Of a stretch of 64,000 nt of DNA, positions 55,827 through 64,000 are shown piece after piece. The stretch covers positions 1 through 64,000 of the forward strand of contig JANYGP010000024.1 in NCBI GenBank assembly GCA_025362315.1, given 5' to 3'. Each line of letters starts with the position of its first letter. The stretch's first letter is position 1. The position numbers were made by a program, and so were the translations under genes. The notes under the pieces are model-generated. The model was not told the DNA's origin. It made no database searches and worked only from the letters and a program-made list of their open reading frames with translations. This DNA comes from Polaromonas sp. Its GTDB lineage: Bacteria > Pseudomonadota > Gammaproteobacteria > Burkholderiales > Burkholderiaceae_C.

Positions 55827-57938
55827 ATGAAAAAAGTGTTTCGACGGCACCCAAATCTTCAGCGTCTGCTTGTTGTTGCTGGCGTGGGTGCAGTGTTGCT
55901 TGTCATTGCAGTCATATTTTTCCCATGGGACATGCTGCGTGGGTCAGTCAATCGTTATGTGTCAGAGCAACTGGGACGACGTTTTGAAATCACGCAACGC
56001 TTGGCGGTTAATTTGGGTCTAACCACCAGCGTCAGGCTGGAAGGGCTGGAGTTTGCCAATCCTGATTGGGCAGTAGAGCCTTATTTTGTCAAGGCAAAAG
56101 CAGCAGAATTCGACATCAAACTGTGGCCTCTGATTTTTGGTCGTGTGGTCATCCCGCGCATTGCATTGTTTGAACCTCAGGTAGGACTCCAGAAAGAGGC
56201 CGACGGCAGAAAGTCCTGGGCTTTGTCAAGGGATACCAGCAATGAAAATGCCACGGCTGAAATAGGCACTGTGACGGCTGATCGCGGCAAATTAACGTAC
56301 AGGGAGGCAAAAAAAGGTGCGGACATCAGCACCCAATTTTCATTGGACGCAGACGATGCCAAACTATTGCCTTTGCGCTTTGAAGCCAGTGGCAAATGGC
56401 ACGACGCTTCTTTCACAGCAAATGGGCGAGCAGGCAGCATTCTGGCTTTGAGTCGGGATATCAAAGAGTCTTTTCCCATGGAAATCAACGCGCAGTCAGG
56501 CAAGACACAGTTGCGGGCAAAAGGCGTAGTCAACAATCTGCAGGAATTTGAAGGCCTGAATGCCAGTTTTGACCTTCAGGGGCGTAATCTGGAGGAGCTT
56601 TACAAAATTGCAGGTGTGGTGTTGCCATCAACCCCTCCCTACAAACTGCAAGGCCAACTCAGCATGCAAAACAAGGTTTGGGCTGCAGGACAGATTCGCG
56701 GCGTTTTGGGAAGTTCTGACATCAGTGGCGACATGCGCTTTGACATTTCGGGCGGCACACCGTTGCTCACTGGAAAAATCCAGTCAAAGGTTCTTGACTT
56801 TGCAGACTTGCTGCCTGTTATTGGATTGCCAGTCAAGACATCGGCAACACCTGCAAACATAAATGCGAATGTAAAAGCAAACGCAAATACAAATGCAAGC
56901 TTGAAAGCTGACACAAACTCGGATGCACGTCCAGCTGCAACGGCGACCGCAACTGTCAAAAAAAGTGCATCAGCAGTTTCTGATGCCGGACTACAGCGCG
57001 AAAAATTACCTGCAAAAGGCAGGGTTTTGCCCACTGCGACCCTGGACTTCAATCGTTTGAAGTCAATGAATGCCGATGTGGTTTACAGCGCTGCAGATGT
57101 TCGCCATGCGGCCCAGTTGCCAATTGACAAAGGCAATGTACACATCAGGCTAAACAAGGGAGTATTGCAACTTGATCCTGTGGTTTTGGGCGTGGCGGGC
57201 GGCTCCCTTGCAGGTCAGATCAAAGTTGATGTGAATGTGTTGCCGGCAGCTTTTGACACCCGGTTTGATTTGCGCGCAGTGGCTTTGAACCAGTTGTTTC
57301 CTACCATTCAGTCGACCAAGAGCAGCCTTGGCAAGGTCAGCGGTCAGGTTGCATTGAAAGGGCGTGGCAACTCCATGGCGCAAATGCTGGGCACTGCATC
57401 GGGAGATGTGGCCATGCTGACGGGCAAAGGAGAAATCAGTAATATTCTGCTGGAGTTCTTGGGCCTGGATGGAGGCGAAATCATCAAGTTTTTCTTGCGC
57501 GGTGATCGCAACGTGACGCTTCGCTGTGCTGCTGCAGCGTTTGATGTCAAGCAGGGTCTGATGAGCAGCAAAGTGATTTTGCTGGACACATCTGACACTG
57601 TGATCAATGGGCAGGGCCAAATTAATCTTGCCAACGAAACCCTGGACATTGATCTGAAACCCGAACCCAAAGACAAGAGCATTCTGAGCTTGCGTTCACC
57701 CCTGAAAATCAGCGGGACATTTGCGGCACCGTCCGCAGGGCCAGACAAGGTGGCACTGGGTGCAAGGGCAGGTCTGGCTATTGCATTGGGCGTGGTCAAT
57801 CCGTTTTTGGCTTTGCTGGCAACCATTGAAACCGGGCCTGGTCAGGATGCGGATTGCACAGGTGCAATGGCAACAGCGAAAAACGTGTCTAACACCAAGC
57901 CTAACGACAAACCAGCTGCCAAAACAACAGCTCAGTAA
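55827..57938 (+). CDS. AsmA family protein
   Basis: The 703-residue protein has an N-terminal membrane anchor (LLVVAGVGAVLLVIAVIFFP), an AsmA N-terminal domain (residues about 30-200) and an AsmA-like C-terminal domain (MLGTASGDVAMLTGKGEISN near residue 520). AsmA-like proteins bridge or transport phospholipid between membranes. An Asn/Ala/Thr-rich low-complexity linker lies near residues 345-385. AAGGAA precedes the ATG at 55827. The gene converges with, and overlaps by seven bases, the MoeB/ThiF gene. Confidence 0.87.
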   Translation: MKKVFRRHPNLQRLLVVAGVGAVLLVIAVIFFPWDMLRGSVNRYVSEQLGRRFEITQRLAVNLGLTTSVRLEGLEFANPDWAVEPYFVKAKAAEFDIKLWPLIFGRVVIPRIALFEPQVGLQKEADGRKSWALSRDTSNENATAEIGTVTADRGKLTYREAKKGADISTQFSLDADDAKLLPLRFEASGKWHDASFTANGRAGSILALSRDIKESFPMEINAQSGKTQLRAKGVVNNLQEFEGLNASFDLQGRNLEELYKIAGVVLPSTPPYKLQGQLSMQNKVWAAGQIRGVLGSSDISGDMRFDISGGTPLLTGKIQSKVLDFADLLPVIGLPVKTSATPANINANVKANANTNASLKADTNSDARPAATATATVKKSASAVSDAGLQREKLPAKGRVLPTATLDFNRLKSMNADVVYSAADVRHAAQLPIDKGNVHIRLNKGVLQLDPVVLGVAGGSLAGQIKVDVNVLPAAFDTRFDLRAVALNQLFPTIQSTKSSLGKVSGQVALKGRGNSMAQMLGTASGDVAMLTGKGEISNILLEFLGLDGGEIIKFFLRGDRNVTLRCAAAAFDVKQGLMSSKVILLDTSDTVINGQGQINLANETLDIDLKPEPKDKSILSLRSPLKISGTFAAPSAGPDKVALGARAGLAIALGVVNPFLALLATIETGPGQDADCTGAMATAKNVSNTKPNDKPAAKTTAQ

Positions 57939-58681
57939 CCGCCACACACGCTGCAAGCGCTGTTTTTAACAATGCGCATTTCGCTCCAGGCCATGTCAAG
58001 CGCATCCAGCATTTGAAGACGCCCTGACAGCGACTTACCTGCTCCAGTCAACAGCTTCAATGCTTCAGCCGCCTGCACGCTGCCCATGATGCCCACCAGG
58101 GGAGCAAAAACGCCCATCGTGCTGCACTGCGCTTCAGCAGGGGCAATGGATTCAGGAAAAACACAGGCATAACATGGTGAGTGTGATTCACGCAAGTCAT
58201 ACACCGTGACTTGTCCATCAAAACGAATTGCAGCACCGGAAACCAGTGGCTTGCGAAATTTGACACAAGCGCGGTTTATCAGGTGTCGTGTGGCAAAGTT
58301 GTCCGTGCAGTCCAGCACCACGTCAACTTTTTGCACAAGTGTATCAAGTACATGGTCAGTTGCCCGTTCAGTTACTGCGGTAACTTGCACGTCTGTGTTC
58401 AATGCAGCAATAGATTTTTGAACAGATAGCGCTTTTGGCTGACCCAATTCAGCCAGCGAGTGGGCTATTTGCCGCTGCAAATTGGTGCTGTCAACAGTGT
58501 CGTGGTCTACCACTGTGATGTGCCCAACGCCTGCGCTCCCAAGATAAAGCGCGGCGGGGGATCCCAACCCACCTGCACCAACAATCAGGACATGCGAGCC
58601 CAGCAGTTTTTGCTGGCCTTCAATACCAAGTTCGTTTAAAAAAATGTGGCGCGAATAGCGCAGCAGTTGCGAGTCGTCCAC
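57932..58681 (-). CDS. moeB: MoeB/ThiF/HesA family adenylyltransferase
   Basis: This E1-like enzyme adenylates the C-terminal glycine of a sulfur carrier (MoaD or ThiS). The 249-residue protein has the nucleotide loop VGAGGLGSPAALYL, DCTDNFATR, a zinc site (Cys170, Cys173, Cys243, Cys246) and the catalytic-type Cys186 in EAQCSTMG. There is no rhodanese domain. MoeB or ThiF cannot be told apart by reading alone. It follows ctpA by nine bases. Confidence 0.9.
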   Translation of the reverse strand: MDDSQLLRYSRHIFLNELGIEGQQKLLGSHVLIVGAGGLGSPAALYLGSAGVGHITVVDHDTVDSTNLQRQIAHSLAELGQPKALSVQKSIAALNTDVQVTAVTERATDHVLDTLVQKVDVVLDCTDNFATRHLINRACVKFRKPLVSGAAIRFDGQVTVYDLRESHSPCYACVFPESIAPAEAQCSTMGVFAPLVGIMGSVQAAEALKLLTGAGKSLSGRLQMLDALDMAWSEMRIVKNSACSVCGGY

Positions 58682-58690
58682 ACTGCAAAA

Positions 58691-60130
58691 CTAGTTGTCT
58701 TTTTTCTCGTTTTTGTTTTCAACAACAGCCGTCTTGCTGACCATCACAGGCCGACCCTTGAGCTGGTTGATGGCTTGTGCCAGCGGGAAGTCTTTGTCAC
58801 TGCCCAGCTCGGGTGAGCGGCGCTGCTCGGGCGTCTTTTTGTTTTCTTCTTCCAGAAGCTTCAAGGCCACCTCACGTGCTTTTTCACGGTTGGCATCCTT
58901 GACTTCGGCGCCCTGGCCGCTGCCCAGATGCTTTTCCAGGTCTGCTTCACGGGTGCGCAGCGCTGCAAACGGGCTGCCTTCCAGGGTTTCGTCGACCATC
59001 ACGTCCGGAATAATGCCCCGCGCCTGAATGGACTTGCCACTGGGCGTGTAGTAACGGGCTGTGGTGAGCTTGATGCCGGTGTCGGGACCCAGCGGGCGAA
59101 CAGTTTGCACAGACCCCTTGCCAAAAGTCTGGTTGCCCATGATGGTGGCGCGTTTGTGGTCTTGCAGCGCACCAGCCACAATTTCGCTGGCAGAGGCAGA
59201 GCCTTCATTGACCAGCACCACCAGGGGCACGGTTTTCAGGGCAGCTGGCAAGCGCTTGAGTGGGTCGTTGCCGGCTCTGCGCAAGTAAAATTCGGGTGCT
59301 GCCTTGTAGGTAAATTTGCTTTCAGCAAGCTGGCCGTTGGTGGAAACAACCACCACGTTTTCAGGCAGGAAAGCCGCCGAGATGGCCACTGCCGCATCCA
59401 GCAAACCACCCGGGTCATTGCGCAAGTCAAGCACCAATCCCTTGAGATTGGGCTCCTGCTTGTAAATCGCTTCCATCTTGGCAGCAAAGTCATCGACCGT
59501 GCGCTCCTGGAACTGGCTCAGGCGAATCCACGCGTAGCCAGGCTCAATGACCTTGCTGCGAACCGATTGCGTGCGGATTTCCTCACGGATGATCGTCACC
59601 GGAAACGTGCGGCTTTCGTCCTTGCGGAAAATAGTCAGCACCACCTTGCTTTTGGGTTCACCGCGCATTTTTTTCACTGCGTCATTGAGCGACAAACCCT
59701 TGACCACTGTGTCGTCAATTTTGGTAATCAGGTCGTTTGGTTTCAAACCTGCGCGGTCGGCTGGCGAGCCTTCAATGGGCGATACCACCTTGACAAGGCC
59801 GTCTTCCTGGCTGATCTCAATGCCGACACCCACAAAGCGTCCGGAAGTGCCTTCACGAAACTCCTTGAACGATTTTTTGTCAAAGTAGGCAGAGTGGGGG
59901 TCCAGGCTGGCAACCATGCCCGTGATGGCATCTGAAATCAGCTTTTTTTCATCAACAGATTCAACATAGTCCGACTTGACGAGGCCAAACACATTGGCCA
60001 GTTGCTGGAGTTCTTCCAGCGGCAATGGGGCCATAGCGCCACGTGCCACAGCTTGCAACTGAACCGTGGTCAACGCACCGGCCACCACACCAATTGAAAT
60101 CCACCCTGCAATTTTGAGCTTTTGACCCAT
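58691..60130 (-). CDS. ctpA: S41 family C-terminal processing protease
   Basis: The 479-residue periplasmic protease has an N-terminal signal or anchor segment (LKIAGWISIGVVAGALTTVQ), a PDZ domain (residues about 95-170) and the S41 catalytic domain with Ser313 in EGSASASE and Lys338 in TFGKGS. CtpA enzymes trim proteins involved in cell envelope maintenance. The frame opens at 60181, but the signal segment supports the ATG at 60130. It lies downstream of gpmA on the same strand and upstream of the MoeB/ThiF gene, a common order in betaproteobacteria. Confidence 0.93.
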   Translation of the reverse strand: MGQKLKIAGWISIGVVAGALTTVQLQAVARGAMAPLPLEELQQLANVFGLVKSDYVESVDEKKLISDAITGMVASLDPHSAYFDKKSFKEFREGTSGRFVGVGIEISQEDGLVKVVSPIEGSPADRAGLKPNDLITKIDDTVVKGLSLNDAVKKMRGEPKSKVVLTIFRKDESRTFPVTIIREEIRTQSVRSKVIEPGYAWIRLSQFQERTVDDFAAKMEAIYKQEPNLKGLVLDLRNDPGGLLDAAVAISAAFLPENVVVVSTNGQLAESKFTYKAAPEFYLRRAGNDPLKRLPAALKTVPLVVLVNEGSASASEIVAGALQDHKRATIMGNQTFGKGSVQTVRPLGPDTGIKLTTARYYTPSGKSIQARGIIPDVMVDETLEGSPFAALRTREADLEKHLGSGQGAEVKDANREKAREVALKLLEEENKKTPEQRRSPELGSDKDFPLAQAINQLKGRPVMVSKTAVVENKNEKKDN

Positions 60131-60235
60131 AAGAACACCTTGATTGATAAGCGGCAAAAAGACAACTGATGCAATATACACCTACGACCAAAGCCGCGTT
60201 AGTCAGTTCCGCAGATTCCTGTATTTGCACACGTT

Positions 60236-60931
60236 TTATGTGTTTTCAAGGTAATAGTGCCTGATTGGGTTGAGTTCGGCATCCAGCTCATACACAAGCG
60301 GCACACCGTTGGGAATATTCAGGCTAACGATGTCTGAATCAGAAATATCGTCCAGGTATTTGACGAGTGCGCGAATTGAATTGCCGTGGGCAGCAACAAC
60401 GACACGTTTGCCAGCTTTGATGCCAGGCACCATGGCTTCGTTCCAAAATGGCAGCACGCGCTCAACGGTGTCTTTCAGGCATTCCGTCAGCGGCACCTGG
60501 CCGGGTTTCAATTTGGAATAACGCCGGTCACTGCGCTCACTGCGTTCGTCATCAGCTGCCATGGCGGGTGGTGGAACGTCGTAGCTGCGCCTCCACAACA
60601 GCACTTGATCGTCACCAAATTTTTTCGCGGTTTCAGCCTTGTTCAAACCCTGCAAATCGCCGTAATGCCTTTCGTTGAGCCGCCAGCTATTGACCACCGG
60701 CAACCAGGTTCGGTCCATGGCATCCAGTGCGTGCCAGAGCGTGTGGGTGGCGCGCTTGAGCATGCTGGTGTGGGCCACGTCAAAGTCAAAGCCGGATTGC
60801 TTGAGCAATCGCCCTGCGTTTTTAGCCTGCGCCATGCCAGTGTCCGTCAGCGGAACATCGGCCCAGCCAGTAAAGCGGTTTTCCAGGTTCCAGGTTGATT
60901 CACCGTGGCGGATCAGGACAAGTTTGTACAT
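60236..60931 (-). CDS. gpmA: 2,3-bisphosphoglycerate-dependent phosphoglycerate mutase
   Basis: GpmA interconverts 3- and 2-phosphoglycerate in glycolysis. The product has the [17 protein letters not shown]-terminus with catalytic His9, the [19 protein letters not shown] segment, and the second His in [11 protein letters not shown]. From the ATG at 60931 it is 231 residues; ATG 60937 and TTG 60940 lie just upstream in frame and are also possible. It is divergent from the rhodanese gene. Confidence 0.94.
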   Translation of the reverse strand: MYKLVLIRHGESTWNLENRFTGWADVPLTDTGMAQAKNAGRLLKQSGFDFDVAHTSMLKRATHTLWHALDAMDRTWLPVVNSWRLNERHYGDLQGLNKAETAKKFGDDQVLLWRRSYDVPPPAMAADDERSERSDRRYSKLKPGQVPLTECLKDTVERVLPFWNEAMVPGIKAGKRVVVAAHGNSIRALVKYLDDISDSDIVSLNIPNGVPLVYELDAELNPIRHYYLENT

Positions 60932-61046
60932 ATTCATCAAGGTTCAAAAGAGGCTAAAACACAAGCGGATCAGGCTTGCAACGTCGTTATTCTAAAATCA
61001 CGGGCTTTGCCGCATATTTATCCAAAGTTTTCTAAAAAGGTACACC

Positions 61047-61463
61047 GTGAAATTTTTGATTGACAACTGGATGCTGATTTCCATTGCCCTGGCGTCCGGC
61101 GGCATGCTGGTCTGGCCCATGATGGCCAGCAGCATGAATTCAGGAGCATTGAGTGCAAGCGGCGCTGTCACGCTGATCAACCGCGAAAAAGCAGTTGTCA
61201 TTGATGTCAGCGAATCTGAAGAATTTGCAGGTGGTCATGTGGGTGGTGCCAAAAATGTTCCGTTCAGTGAGCTGGAAAGCAAACTTGGCGCCGCTGTTAA
61301 AAACAAGGCTTTGCCACTTATCTTGGTGTGTGCCAATGGCGCACGTGCCAATCGGGCAGTGGCAATCGCCAAGAAACTGGGCTACGAGCAAGCTCAGGCA
61401 TTGGGCGGCGGACTCAAAGCCTGGAAAGAGGCCAATCTGCCTGTTGAAAAAGCGGTTGCCTGA
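61047..61463 (+). CDS. Membrane-anchored rhodanese-like protein
   Basis: The 138-residue protein has one N-terminal membrane helix (residues about 9-26) and a rhodanese domain with the catalytic Cys95 in LVCANGARA. It may transfer sulfur or handle redox, and commonly lies next to grxC and secB. The start is a GTG at 61047, six bases after AAAAAGG. It is followed by grxC after 12 bases. Confidence 0.9.
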   Translation: MKFLIDNWMLISIALASGGMLVWPMMASSMNSGALSASGAVTLINREKAVVIDVSESEEFAGGHVGGAKNVPFSELESKLGAAVKNKALPLILVCANGARANRAVAIAKKLGYEQAQALGGGLKAWKEANLPVEKAVA

Positions 61464-61475
61464 GCTGAAAGACCC

Positions 61476-61733
61476 ATGCAAACCGTCAAAATTTACACCA
61501 CTGCGACCTGCCCTTATTGCATTGCGGCCAAGCAGCTGCTGGCCAAACGCGGCGTGACTGAGCTGATCGAGATTCGCGTTGACCAGCTGGCGGGGGAGCG
61601 CGAAAAAATGATGGCGCTGACCCAGCGCCGAACTGTTCCCCAAATATTCATTGGCGCCACCCATGTAGGCGGCTGCGACGACCTGATGGCACTGGACAGC
61701 AGTGGCGCTTTGCTGCCCATGCTGAACTCCTGA
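61476..61733 (+). CDS. grxC: Glutaredoxin 3
   Basis: The 85-residue thioredoxin-fold protein has the active site CPYC (Cys12, Cys15), the cis-Pro segment RTVPQIFI and HVGGCDDLMAL, all typical of GrxC. It uses glutathione to reduce disulfides in the cytoplasm. It lies between the rhodanese gene and secB, the usual order. Confidence 0.96.
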   Translation: MQTVKIYTTATCPYCIAAKQLLAKRGVTELIEIRVDQLAGEREKMMALTQRRTVPQIFIGATHVGGCDDLMALDSSGALLPMLNS

Positions 61734-61774
61734 AATTTTTAACGATCCACTTTTATCCAACCTGAAAGAATTCC

Positions 61775-62275
61775 ATGGCCGAAACCAGTCTTGACCCCGT
61801 GTTCCAGATCCAGCGCGTCTACCTCAAGGACATGTCGCTTGAGCAGCCCAATTCACCTGAAATATTGCTGAACCAGGAGCAACCCAATGTTGACATTCAG
61901 CTGGGCGTAGAAGCCGCGCCGGTGGCCGATGGCCTGTATGAAATAACGGTCACAGCCACGGTTCACGCCAAAATAGCTGAAAAAACGGTGTTTCTGGTGG
62001 AGGCAAAACAGGCCGGAATATTTGAGCTGCGCAACATGCCGCAGGAGCAGTTAGGCCCAATTTTGGGCATCGCTTGCCCACAAATCGTGTACCCCTACTT
62101 GCGCGGCAATGTGGCGGACATCGTGCAGCGTGCAGGCTTTCCGCCTGTGCATCTGGCTGAAATCAACTTTCAGGCCATGTACGAGCAGCAGCAAGCCCAG
62201 GCCCAGGCGACGCAGGTTGCAGGGGCCAGTGATCCGGCGGCCATCAGCCCTCCTGCACCCCAGATTATTGTTTAG
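61775..62275 (+). CDS. secB: Protein-export chaperone SecB
   Basis: SecB keeps precursor proteins unfolded and passes them to SecA. The 166-residue protein includes [19 protein letters not shown], the hydrophobic core around [20 protein letters not shown], and [21 protein letters not shown]. The C-terminal tail is Gln/Ala-rich. It lies 41 bases after grxC and 14 bases before gpsA. Confidence 0.97.
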   Translation: MAETSLDPVFQIQRVYLKDMSLEQPNSPEILLNQEQPNVDIQLGVEAAPVADGLYEITVTATVHAKIAEKTVFLVEAKQAGIFELRNMPQEQLGPILGIACPQIVYPYLRGNVADIVQRAGFPPVHLAEINFQAMYEQQQAQAQATQVAGASDPAAISPPAPQIIV

Positions 62276-62289
62276 CCATAGGCCAGCGT

Positions 62290-63291
62290 TTGAACATCGC
62301 TGTCATCGGTGCCGGTGCGTGGGGCACCGCACTGGCCGTTTGCGCAGCGGATACGCATCGCGTCAATTTGTGGGCGCGAGATGCCGACCAGGCCAATGCA
62401 ATGGCCGCAAGCCGAATCAATGAGCGCTATCTGCCAGGCATCACACTGCCAGACGGTTTGCATTTGTCGGGTGGTTCAGCGAAACTTGATCAGGTTTTGA
62501 CGGGTCAGGATCTGATCATTGTTGCCACTCCGGTGAGTGGTTTGCGCGAGGCCTTGCACTCTGTCAGGCATGTCAAAACGCCTGTCGCCTGGGTGTGCAA
62601 AGGCTTTGAAACCTCAAAAAATGAATCATTTGGCCTGTTGGCGCACGAAATATGTGCGCTAGCTGCTCCTGAAATTATAGCGGGTGTGTTGAGCGGGCCA
62701 AGTTTTGCGCATGAGGTCGCACGCGGCCAGCCAACGGCGCTTGTGGGTGCCAGCCAGCATGCAGCCGTGCGTGATGCGCTGGTGGCAGCCTTTCACAGCC
62801 CAAAGTTGCGTGTTTATGCCAGCGACGACATGGCCGGTGTCGAAGTTGGCGGCGCGGTGAAAAATGTCTTGGCCATTGCAACTGGCCTGTGTGATGGCCT
62901 TGGCTTGGGGTTGAACGCCAGAGCAGCGCTGATCACACGCGGTTTGGCAGAAATGAGCCGTCTTGGTGTGGCGTTGGGAGCCAAAGCCGAAACATTCACC
63001 GGACTGTCGGGCCTGGGCGATCTGGTACTGACAGCAACCGGTGATTTAAGCCGCAACCGCAAGGTGGGGCTGGCATTGGCCGAGGGCAAAACGCTCGCTG
63101 AAATCATGGCCGGGCTGGGACACGTTGCCGAAGGTGTGTACTGCGCAAAAAGCGTTGTTCAGCGTGCTGGCAGCCTGGGCGTTGACATGCCAATATCACG
63201 CGCTGTGGTGGCCCTGCTCGATGGGCAGCTGACTGCGCTGCAGGCAGTGGCCGAATTGATGGGGCGGGAGCCCCGGATTGAAGCGGCTTGA
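62290..63291 (+). CDS. gpsA: Glycerol-3-phosphate dehydrogenase [NAD(P)+]
   Basis: GpsA reduces dihydroxyacetone phosphate to glycerol-3-phosphate for phospholipid synthesis. The 333-residue protein has the Rossmann [10 protein letters not shown] near the N-terminus, [40 protein letters not shown] and [17 protein letters not shown]. No ATG is near the start; the TTG at 62290 gives the conserved N-terminus directly. A short form of the dispersed repeat encodes ALAAPEIIA near residues 123-131. Confidence 0.95.
   Translation: MNIAVIGAGAWGTALAVCAADTHRVNLWARDADQANAMAASRINERYLPGITLPDGLHLSGGSAKLDQVLTGQDLIIVATPVSGLREALHSVRHVKTPVAWVCKGFETSKNESFGLLAHEICALAAPEIIAGVLSGPSFAHEVARGQPTALVGASQHAAVRDALVAAFHSPKLRVYASDDMAGVEVGGAVKNVLAIATGLCDGLGLGLNARAALITRGLAEMSRLGVALGAKAETFTGLSGLGDLVLTATGDLSRNRKVGLALAEGKTLAEIMAGLGHVAEGVYCAKSVVQRAGSLGVDMPISRAVVALLDGQLTALQAVAELMGREPRIEAA
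62656..62681 (-). repeat. Short form of the dispersed repeat, inside gpsA
   Basis: GCGCTAGCTGCTCCTGAAAT followed by TATAGC matches the dxr segment at 5267-5292 at 22 of 26 bases and is read in the same frame. It lies just before the conserved VLSGPSFA block. Confidence 0.5.
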
Positions 63292-63336
63292 CAAACCTGC
63301 TCTAGAACAAATTGAATGCAAGCATGCAAAGAATCT

Positions 63337-64000
63337 TTAGCGCTCTTTGACATAAGGTTTGCCCAACGCCTTGGGCGCAATTGCCCGACCCACAAAGCCC
63401 GCCAGCAGCAACACCGTCATCAAATAGGGCAGGGCCTGAATCAGCTGCACCGGCACCTCGCCACCTCCCATAACGGCCGGCAATTTGATGCCCTGCATGC
63501 GGATGGCAAAAGCATCCAAAAACCCAAACAGCAGACAGGCAGCCAGTGCCCTGACAGGGTGCCAGCGACCAAAAATCAACGCTGCCAGCGCCATGAAGCC
63601 GCGCCCGGCTGTCATGTTGCTCGAGAACATGGCGCTTTGCCCCAGGACCAGATACGCCCCGGCCAGGCCACACAGCATGCCGTTCAGGCCAAGCGCCGTG
63701 TACCTCAGTTGCGTGACCGATACACCCGCTGCGTCAACCATGTGCGGGTTCTCGCCGACGGCCCGCAATCGCAGGCCAAAACGGGTTTTGAACAGCAGCC
63801 ACCAGATGGCAGGCACCCCTGCCAGCGCGGCGTACACCAAAGCGTTGTGGCGAAGCAGTCCATCGGCCAGCAACACGCCAACCCACGGCAGGCCTTGCAC
63901 AGTGTCAGCCAAACTTGCCAGCACCGGCCCCAGCCGCACGCTGCCAGGCAGCTGCGGTGTTTGCCCCCCTTGCGCAAACAGTGCAATGCCGAGCACCACT
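63337..64000 (-). CDS. ABC transporter permease for nucleosides or simple sugars (3' part only)
   Basis: The 220 residues visible show several membrane helices and the RbsC/BPL_trans-type segment GLRLRAVGENPHMVDAAGVSVTQLRYTA... then GRGFMALAALIFGRWHP, as in purine nucleoside/BmpA-linked permeases (YufQ class). The 5' end lies beyond the window. It converges with gpsA. The substrate cannot be told. Confidence 0.85.
   Translation of the reverse strand, partial: VVLGIALFAQGGQTPQLPGSVRLGPVLASLADTVQGLPWVGVLLADGLLRHNALVYAALAGVPAIWWLLFKTRFGLRLRAVGENPHMVDAAGVSVTQLRYTALGLNGMLCGLAGAYLVLGQSAMFSSNMTAGRGFMALAALIFGRWHPVRALAACLLFGFLDAFAIRMQGIKLPAVMGGGEVPVQLIQALPYLMTVLLLAGFVGRAIAPKALGKPYVKER

Noticed and set aside
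58928-59935. 335-codon open frame on the plus strand inside ctpA
   Set aside because: The minus strand encodes a complete S41 protease with catalytic residues; the plus frame has no family features.
60976-60998. TTGCAA and TAAAAT as a promoter for the rhodanese gene
   Set aside because: The spacing is 11 bases, too short for a sigma-70 promoter.

Overview
This window is an ordinary, gene-dense stretch of a betaproteobacterial chromosome. Gene content and order fit the family Comamonadaceae (Rhodoferax/Polaromonas-like). The clues are the unbroken run rpsB-tsf-pyrH-frr-uppS-cdsA-dxr-rseP-bamA-skp-lpxD-fabZ-lpxA-lpxB-rnhB-rRNA methylase, carAB next to greA, the ubiE/Tim44/ubiJ/ubiB block, and a short dispersed repeat and a CCCCCGAGGGGG-type palindrome that I recall from this family. 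Genus cannot be fixed by reading alone. I saw no rRNA, tRNA, CRISPR array, insertion sequence, prophage or origin.

Layout. 0.2-15.5 kb: translation factors, isoprenoid/phospholipid precursors, outer membrane assembly and lipid A. 15.6-20.1 kb: carA and carB, separated by a palindrome that contains the carB ribosome binding site. 20.2-21.7 kb: a degenerate sensor-kinase-like protein. 21.9-22.8 kb: greA and a small membrane protein. 22.8-28.3 kb (minus strand): a glycerol-3-phosphate uptake operon ugpB-A-E-C, a lipoprotein and ugpQ. 28.5-32.5 kb: a 1330-residue FAD/iron-sulfur oxidoreductase. 32.5-38.5 kb: HIT protein, ubiquinone genes, a zinc ribbon protein and a membrane protein. 38.5-42.1 kb: aspS, a Nudix hydrolase, cardiolipin synthase. 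42.1-44.9 kb: an exonuclease plus ATP-dependent ligase repair pair. 44.9-48.6 kb: folE, a BLUF photoreceptor, an EamA transporter, a DUF429 protein and a secreted nuclease. 48.7-55.6 kb: an accessory-looking cluster of CsbD, BON, DUF883, holin-like and DUF1328 proteins beside a divergently transcribed two-component system and a lone receiver. 55.8-64 kb: AsmA-like protein, MoeB/ThiF, CtpA protease, phosphoglycerate mutase, rhodanese, glutaredoxin 3, SecB, GpsA and the 3' part of a nucleoside/sugar ABC permease cut by the window edge.

The most notable signal outside the gene list is a roughly 48-bp dispersed repeat. Seven long copies and two short ones are present, and most lie inside or across protein-coding sequence of conserved genes (lpxB, an rRNA methylase, a DUF4149 gene, the FAD oxidoreductase, the ligase stop codon, the nuclease signal peptide; short forms in dxr and gpsA). 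The four long copies translated in one orientation all use the same reading frame, giving a shared A-I-K-x-(I/V) peptide. I found no clearly new multi-gene defence or metabolic system. The 48.7-55.6 kb cluster and the degenerate kinase/receiver protein at 20.2-21.7 kb are the best candidates for undescribed biology.
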